DNA of 64,000 nt from Chelonoidis abingdonii (taxonomy: Eukaryota; Chordata; Testudines; Testudinidae). A program made the position numbers and the translations under genes. The notes beneath the pieces are model-generated. The model ran no database searches. It worked only from the letters and a program-made list of their open reading frames with translations, and had not been told where the DNA came from. The stretch is from positions 5,959,853 through 6,023,852 of the forward strand of contig NC_133777.1 of the NCBI RefSeq assembly GCF_003597395.2. The letters are read 5' to 3'. Below are positions 58,401-64,000 of the stretch, one piece after another (the first letter of the stretch is position 1; every line of letters begins with the position of its first letter).

Positions 58401-61400
58401 TTAAGCCTGTGGCAGGGTGTTGGGGTGTGGGAGAGGATGAGGGTTGTGGGCGCCATCTGGGTGGCACTTACCTCGGGGGGCTCCTGGTTGGTACCGCAAT
58501 AGGGCTAAGGCAGGCGCCCTGCCTGCCCTGGCCCTGCACTGTTCACAGAAGAGGCTGGCATGTCCCTGGGCGGGAGCAAAAGGCTCCGTGCACTGCCCCT
58601 GTCTGGGGGCACCGCCACCTGAAGCTCCCACTGGCTGCAGTTCGTGGCTGGGCCATGGTCGGGACTGGCAGCCAGGGCTGCAGCCAGGTGCCGAGCCCCG
58701 GCCAGGTTGGGAGCCAGAGGTTGGGGGTGGGAGCACAGTTGCAGCTGGGAACTGAGGCCAGGGCCAGACCAGAGTTGGGGGCAGAGCAGTGCTCAGTGGC
58801 GCTGCCTCCCTGCTCCTACCCCCCCCCCGTAGGGGCTGGCCTAGGACCTTCCACACTCCCCCAAACGTTCCTGTGTGCCCCCTCCCACCCAAGGGAGGCA
58901 GGCCCCCCCCAGTTTGGGAACCACTGCTTTACTTCCTGGAGACTCCAGGACACGCTTGGAGCGTTGGCAACCCTAGGGCCTCTTGCATAGTCCAATGGTA
59001 CGTACACATTCTCACCAAGGGTCCAACCCAACGCTCATGCGGGTCAATGGGAAACTTTCCACTGACATCAATGGGTGTTGGCTCAGACTCTAAATGTTTA
59101 AGCCCAAGCTGTCACAGGTATGGAACACCTCCACCCCCAGACAAGGCTGACGTCAATCCAACGCAAGCAAACTTGGCATCACAACAGCTTTGCAGTTAGG
59201 GCACAAAGTGGAAAACGTACAGAAACCTCCGACCTTCCAGAGTCATTAAAGCAGGGCCCATTGTGCCTGGCCTCTGAAGGATGGATGGTATGCGCAGTGC
59301 AGGCATATTTTATGTTGCAGAGAGAAAGAGAGAGAGAAAGTGTGTGTGGGCATATTTTATGTTGCAGAGAGAGAGAGAGAGAAAGTGTGTGTGTGTGTGT
59401 GTATGTGTGGGCATATTTTATGTTGCAGAGAGAGAGAGAGAGAAAGTGTGTGTGTGTGTATGTGTGGGCATATTTTATGTTGCAGAGAGAGAGAGAGAAA
59501 GTGTGTGTGTGTGTGTGTGTGTGTGTGGTGCTTTAATTCACAGTGCCTGGAGTAACATTTCTCAGTGCATTCGTGGCCCAAATTCCCCTCACAGCAATTT
59601 AATTAGTGCAAGTGTTGATGGCATTAGGGAACTGGAACGTACTTAATTTCTGCTAACGAAGAAAACAATTACGTAACTGGGGTGATTAATCATGTCACAA
59701 ACAGCTGCCAGCCTCGCTGAAAATGCTCTGCTGCATGGATGGGGCATGGTGTTTGACACCACAAGTTAGCTCCTGGCCTTCTCAAGTGTCCTGGCTGAGA
59801 CAATGGCTGAAGGGGGAGGGGGGATGGATAAGGGGATGGCGTGAGTGGGACCTTGGAGAATGGGGGGTGGGGGGGGCGGAGCGGGGCTAAGGTGTTTGGG
59901 TGTGTGATTAGACAGTTGGCAACCCTACTCCCATCCCCAAGCCCACTCCCAGCTGTGGCCCCAACCTCAGCCCCTGGCTCCCAACCCAGCCACGGCTCCA
60001 GTCCCAGCCTTCGTCCCCTTATCCCTGTCTGTGCCCTTTCTCCCCGCTACCCCGGGGAGCTGCAGCCCTGCACCCGGCCCCAGTTCCTACCTCTGGCTCC
60101 TGGAGGTGCATTGTGAAAAGTTTGGGAACCACTGAATTAAAGTGTAAACTTTAATTAAAGAGTAGATCATGTGACAAAACCTCCAGGAACACAGCCAACC
60201 AAAAGTGGCAACCCTGTGGGGAAGATGCTCTTGTCTGACCCCCTAGGAGGTGAAAGCAGCCCTGTGGCATGCAGCTCCCTGGAATACAAGTTGTAATATC
60301 CTGTGGCACAACATTTCCTATGGTGAGTAGATGGCAGAACCACGCTAGGATAACAGGTCAGACTCCAACCCCTGGAGCCAACCCACCCCCTCCAAAAAAA
60401 GGAGTGTTTGAAATCCTAGCCCACTTACACCCTCCTTGATATTTCCGAAGGCTGCTCCTATGAATAACGCTGGTGGCTGGGTCTCGGTGAATGGCTTGGC
60501 CAGGATATGTGAACATTTCTAATGGCAAGCTAGGCCCCTGGCTTCGACAAAAAGGCAGAGGAGAATAGCTGCATGGCAAGCTCAGGACTTGTTTAGTGAG
60601 GGGCTGCAGGGCAGGCTTGAGGGCCATCAGCAGAGCAGGATGTAGGGAGACCAGGGGGCTTCATGTCCAGGTTAAAGCGCGCTGGCAGAACTGTTGAGGT
60701 GCGGGGGCCCAGCACAGGAAAACCAAGGGGTTCAGATTGAGGCGCATCAGCAGAGCTGTGTGTGGGGAGCCCAGAGCTTGCCTCCTGGCCTTCCTCCAAC
60801 ACCCTTAAATATCAATCAACAGCCATAGCAGAACAGTGTTTCCATTCAGTCCCCTGCACTAGCCCACAACTAGAACGAAACGGGAGCTACAGGAAACTAC
60901 ATTACCCAAGCATACTTCAGTAAAGCAACCGGTGCTGCAATTTCTATTGCTGGGTGCTTGTGACTGATGATTTTGCCAGAGGTTGCGTGTAACCCTTGAC
61001 TGAGATGATCTGCCCTGCCCTATATGGGTGAACAGCTTTCCTGCACTGCCAGAATGCTTGTGGCTACTAAAGAAGGAGCAAAGTGCCAAGCCAGCTGTTT
61101 CAGGTCAGGGTATGTGACGTCCAACTTCCAACAGCAAAACAAGCCCTGATATTGTCGCATGAGAGGGGCAGCTGGTTGTAGTCAAAGGGTGAAATTCACT
61201 CCTGTGCAGAGGGCCTGCAGAAAGACTAGGCACCACTTCACTTCCACTTTATTGCCCAGGATTAGCACAAAAGTACAGGTTAGATTAGATTTAAATAGCA
61301 CGAGACCAAAGAAATACAGACAGACCAGGACCTTTGCCTGACATCTCAGGATTACTTCTGAACAAGCTGAATTCACAATATTTTGCGGGTTGTTTTCCAC

Positions 61401-62402
61401 TCCCCCAGCTGCCTCCGCATTTCCTGTCTTTGGCAGGGGCTGCCATGAGAATGTCTCAAACATTCCCCCTCACCAATGGGAGATTTGGATGAGGTTTCAG
61501 GAGCATCTGATCATTTGGTCCTTCTCCCAACCAGCCCCATTTATTTAACTTCTCCGCCGTGTTTAGGCAAGGAAAGCCAGCATCTGTGTGATTTGCCAGC
61601 AACCCCTGCTTTTACCTGATTTACCTCGGGTGGGGGTGGGGACTCCATACCCTTAGCTTTGCAGTTAAACTACCCGAATTCCCATTGTAGACAGTGCTAT
61701 GGCAACGGGATGGCTTCTCCCATCGCTATAGTTACCATCACTCATGGAGGTGGAATCCCTATGCTGCCAACAGGGGACGCTCTCCGGTCAGCGTCGATAG
61801 CATCTTCACTGGAACGCTACAGCACAGCAGCTGCACTGGTGCAGGCGTTGTAAGTGTAGACAAGTCCTACGTCTATGCCACCACGTACAGATATTAGTTG
61901 TGGGTGTGAATCTAAGCTCATATGGGCCTCCTGGCTGCCCTCAAGCAAGTCAATTCACTGCTCTGTGCCTTGGTTTCCCCAGCTGTACTATAGGGATAAT
62001 GATACTGATCTGCTTTGGGACATGAGTTGAGATCTCCTGACGAAAAGTGCTAGAGAAGAGCTGAGTCATGATATCTGGGGACTCAATGATGTTAAACGTG
62101 TGACTTAAAATGCCAAATTTCAGGCCAGAAGAAGCGTTGAATACAGAACATTAGTTCTGAGTCAACATTCTGGCACCAGTGATTGTGTGGCTGCAGGCAG
62201 TGTGTGGTCAGAGCACGTGTGTGCAGATAACGTAGCTGATACACGGCAATCTCACTGGGACAGCAGGTAGCTGTGCGAGTGACAGGCCGCAGCATAACAC
62301 AAAGCGGAAGGAAGGCCCTTTACCTGCCCAAGGTGCAGCTGTCACGTTGGACTCATTCGAACCCCACAGGTTGCTGACGAAATCACTCTTGGGCTCAGCC
62401 AT
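54415..62402 (-). CDS. MCHR1-like melanin-concentrating hormone receptor (two exons, 372 aa predicted)
   Basis: A class A GPCR expected at the plasma membrane to bind the neuropeptide MCH and signal through Gi/Gq, by family. Exon 1 is 62402-62324 and exon 2 is 55454-54415; both sites are GT-AG and join in phase 1, giving 372 residues. N-terminus: two N-glycosylation sequons (Asn16, Asn19). TM1 has Asn54; TM2 SITDLLF with Asp83; TM3 ALDANSQF with Asp117 at 3.32, the amine-contact Asp of MCH receptors; DRY 134-136; Cys110 and Cys188 for the disulphide; CWAP 262-265; NPFIY 301-305. GNGVW, STYILTAMAIDRYLATVHP and YWYTLYQFFLAF are MCHR1-like rather than MCHR2-like. Odd: TM4 has Tyr162 where Trp 4.50 is normal. 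I recall a second receptor called MCHR4 in chicken; orthology is likely but untested, so no symbol is assigned. It converges tail-to-tail with B9D1. Confidence 0.93.
56280..56670. other. repeat-free intronic block, possible conserved element
   Basis: Contains AAGTTAATTAAAAATAAAATG (56334-56354) and CATGCTAATCAATCGC (56432-56447). No repeat or coding pattern. Its position in the receptor intron makes a transcriptional enhancer plausible. Unproven. Confidence 0.3.
58200..58930. mobile_element. G-rich hAT-like element with 79-bp tandem duplication
   Basis: The right end AGTTTGGGAACCACTG (58912-58927) is a typical hAT terminus. Inside, a 79-base unit starting GAGGGGTTTGG at 58288 repeats at 58367 (GAGGGTTTTGG), each with AAGCCT(G)GGGCAGG and GTTGGGGTGTGG. 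The left terminus is not found. Confidence 0.65.
59303..59527. repeat. compound minisatellite: four units each with (GA)n and (GT)n
   Basis: The unit GGCATATTTTATGTTGCAG + (GA)n + AAAG + (TG)n starts at 59303, 59350, 59411 and 59468. Lengths are 47, 61, 57 and about 60 bases. Both dinucleotide runs differ in length between units, so slippage works at two scales. Confidence 0.95.
59590..59730. other. repeat-free AT-rich block, possible conserved element
   Basis: CAGCAATTTAATTAGTGC (59593-59610), CAATTACGTAACTGGGGTG and GATTAATCATGTCAC (59682-59696) are homeobox/bZIP-like sites packed in 140 bases with no repeat signature. It is one of the better CNE candidates here. Confidence 0.35.
59840..60134. 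mobile_element. hAT-like element, right part
   Basis: Ends AAAAGTTTGGGAACCACTG at 60116-60134. The upstream C-rich interior (CCCCAACCTCAGCCCCTGGC) is related in composition to 58200-58930 but in opposite sense. The left terminus is unclear. Confidence 0.6.
61905..62065 (+). repeat. MIR-like SINE, sense
   Basis: CTCAAGCAAGTCAATTCACTGC, TGTGCCTTGGTTTCCCCAGC, ACTATAGGGATAATGATACTG and TGAGATCTCCTGACGAAAAG follow the same order as 45301-45420. Confidence 0.75.
62324..62402 (-). CDS. MCHR1-like receptor exon 1 (N-terminus)
   Basis: The 26 codons from MAEPKSDFVSNLW to the first base of a Gly codon carry NES and NVT sequons, as expected of an MCH-receptor extracellular tail. The donor reads CAG|GTAAAG. 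The start has A at -3 and G at +4. An acceptor-like CCTAG lies at 62407-62411 just upstream, so a 5' UTR exon further right is likely; the in-frame Met at 62423 would then be intronic. Confidence 0.85.
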
Positions 62403-62590
62403 CTTCCTAGGATTCAAGAACAAGCAGCCACAGCTCAGTCCTGGAGCTGGGAGTCGCTCCGTAACACAGCAGGCTGTGGTCTAACATAAGTGCCTGTTTC
62501 TTACACTTCATGCCATGTTCCCCAGAGGACGCCAGGATCTAGACATGCAGCGCTAGTACCCGAGCCATGGTTGACAAGGTGATCACACTA

Positions 62591-62800
62591 TGGCTTTGGC
62601 TACACTAGCATTTTTGTCACTCAAGGGTGTGAAAAAAACACACTCCCCGACCGGAGTACGTTTCACCGACAAAAGTGCCAGTGTGGCCAGCACTATGTTG
62701 GCAGAAGATATACCTACCGGCACTTGTCGGGGGTGCTTTAATTATGCCAGCGTGTGAGTCCTCGCCTGTCGGGCTATACAGGTGACCTTACTGCTGCGTG
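62591..62800. mobile_element. MITE remnant upstream of the receptor gene
   Basis: TATGGCTTTGGCTACACTAGC at the left, with GTCACTCAAGGGTGTGAAAA and the paired TTTTTGTC/CGACAAAAGTGCCAGTGTGGCC segments. It is related to the element at 8011-8280. The right end is not resolved. Confidence 0.6.
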
Positions 62801-64000
62801 TAACTGTAACCTAAAAGGCACTTACTTTGGTGTAACATCGCCATAGAAAAATCTAAGCACACTAGAGCAAGCCACCTACATAGAAAACACAGCCTTCTAA
62901 TAATCCATTAGCTCTCTCATATTTAACTGTCTCGCTGCGCACCATTTAATCCTCTGTATGTGTGTGTGTTCCTTCTTACTCAGAGCTATTGGTTTAAGGT
63001 GCTTTGAGTCATCACATGAGCCCAGAAACATACTTAGTCATCTGTCCCACTGATTAAAGGCTATTCTTCAGTATAAAATATGTTTTCTGCACTAGGGAAG
63101 CTGATAAAAACATTCGGGGGGTGGGGGTTACTCACAAAGAAACCAAAGCCACAGAGACCTTCTCATTTAGAATAGAGCGTTTGTCTGCAGATCTTTTTGC
63201 GCTGAGCTATGCTTTCAGTTAAACGTATGTAAATAGCTGGAGACCTGATTGATCCATCAGAAATGATTTGACATGGAATATACACTGTGTATATGCAGTG
63301 TTTGGCGTTGGTGATTTAAATGGACTAGATGTTACGGTTGGCACGGGCTCTACGTAATGGTTAGCACCAGTGCTTAAATGAACTGTGCATGGTGGTTAGC
63401 ACGGGTGATGAACGCGGGTGATTACACGGGCTCTACATCATAGTTAGTGTCAGTGTTTGCGTGGGATGGATGGCCCAGAGAGCAGCAGGCACAGGACAAA
63501 ATCAAAATGTTTCAAACAGCACTCGGATCCCACCCTGGTCCTAATCTGCCCTCTCTAACGTTGGGCTAGTATCAGCGAGCAAGTCCTTGGTGGTAAAGAA
63601 AAGAAAGCAAATAAATAGCGATACCTCTGAAGCTGCTTGACGCGTCCTCCGTTTATTCTCATCAGTGGCCACCGTGCTGAGCCCCTCCCGATTCCTTGCC
63701 TGTCTTGCTGCTGAACTGAGCTGCTTTACTAGCGCTCCAGCAGTCAATGAAACAGCAGATCAGCCAGAGCGATGATAACACAAACCTGCACAAAGCTCAG
63801 TTCCCACTAGTCTGGCAGGAGTTGGCCCCCAGCTAAATCCTTTGGGCTTGAAACAGCCGCAGGATGGGGCTGTTTTCATTAGAAATCTTTAAGGCAACAG
63901 GAATAATTGCTGTACACAATCGTCACAAGCAGATCTGGCTAGGACCATGTGATGCAGCCACTTTCTAGCCGCCCCCCCCCCCACCCCTCCCAGGCCGCAC
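62800..64000. other. 5' flank of the receptor gene, no gene seen
   Basis: No coding exon recognised. A GGTTAGCAC(C/G) motif recurs at 63360, 63392 and a related GTTAG(T)GTCAG at 63442, forming a loose tandem-like region 63300-63470. A 5' UTR exon and promoter of the receptor may lie here or further right. Confidence 0.45.

Larger units (their letters stand above)
55455..62323 (-). other. intron of the MCHR1-like receptor gene
   Basis: 6.87-kb intron with GT-AG ends on the minus strand. It holds hAT-like GC-rich elements (58.2-58.9 and 59.8-60.1 kb), the compound GA/GT minisatellite, a MIR-like SINE and two repeat-free blocks. The 262-aa ORF at 58202-58990 lies in GC-rich repeat and has no family features. 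Confidence 0.8.

Noticed and set aside
58202..58990. 262-codon plus-strand frame in the receptor intron
   Set aside because: It lies in a G-rich hAT-like repeat with 79-bp tandem units; the amino-acid pattern simply mirrors the repeat.
59303..59527. CRISPR-like array of regular repeats
   Set aside because: Units are head-to-tail minisatellite copies with microsatellite runs rather than unique spacers, in a vertebrate intron.

Overview
The window is vertebrate nuclear DNA, most probably from a turtle. Evidence: three multi-exon vertebrate genes with GT-AG introns, long gene-poor spacers, CR1 LINE fragments, MIR-like tRNA-derived SINEs, and dense families of short inverted-repeat transposons and solo LTRs of the kind I know from turtle genomes. 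The species assignment rests on repeat recognition and has not been checked against a database.

Layout. (1) 1-3.8 kb, plus strand: last intron, terminal coding exon and 3' UTR of CACNA1H (T-type calcium channel alpha-1H); the rest of the gene lies left of the window. (2) 3.8-40.2 kb: a gene-free spacer of about 36 kb with two solo LTRs (each with its own target duplication), CR1 pieces, MIR-like SINEs, many TIR elements, one 93-base assembly gap and several repeat-free AT-rich blocks that could be conserved non-coding elements. (3) 40.2-49.2 kb, plus strand: the complete B9D1 gene, seven exons, starting in a CpG-rich promoter and encoding 204 residues, the length of human B9D1. (4) 49.2-54.4 kb: repeat-rich convergent intergenic region. 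(5) 54.4-62.4 kb, minus strand: a two-exon melanin-concentrating-hormone receptor gene of the MCHR1 type; a short N-glycosylated N-terminal exon lies 6.9 kb from the seven-transmembrane exon. (6) 62.4-64 kb: its upstream flank.

The three genes form no pathway: CACNA1H is a neuronal/endocrine calcium channel, B9D1 is a ciliary transition-zone protein and the receptor is a neuropeptide GPCR. The order is informative. In human, CACNA1I and MCHR1 are neighbours on 22q13. Here the paralogous channel CACNA1H sits beside a second MCHR1-like receptor, which suggests an ancient duplicated block whose receptor copy mammals lost. I see no prokaryotic-style system, CRISPR array or novel protein machinery.
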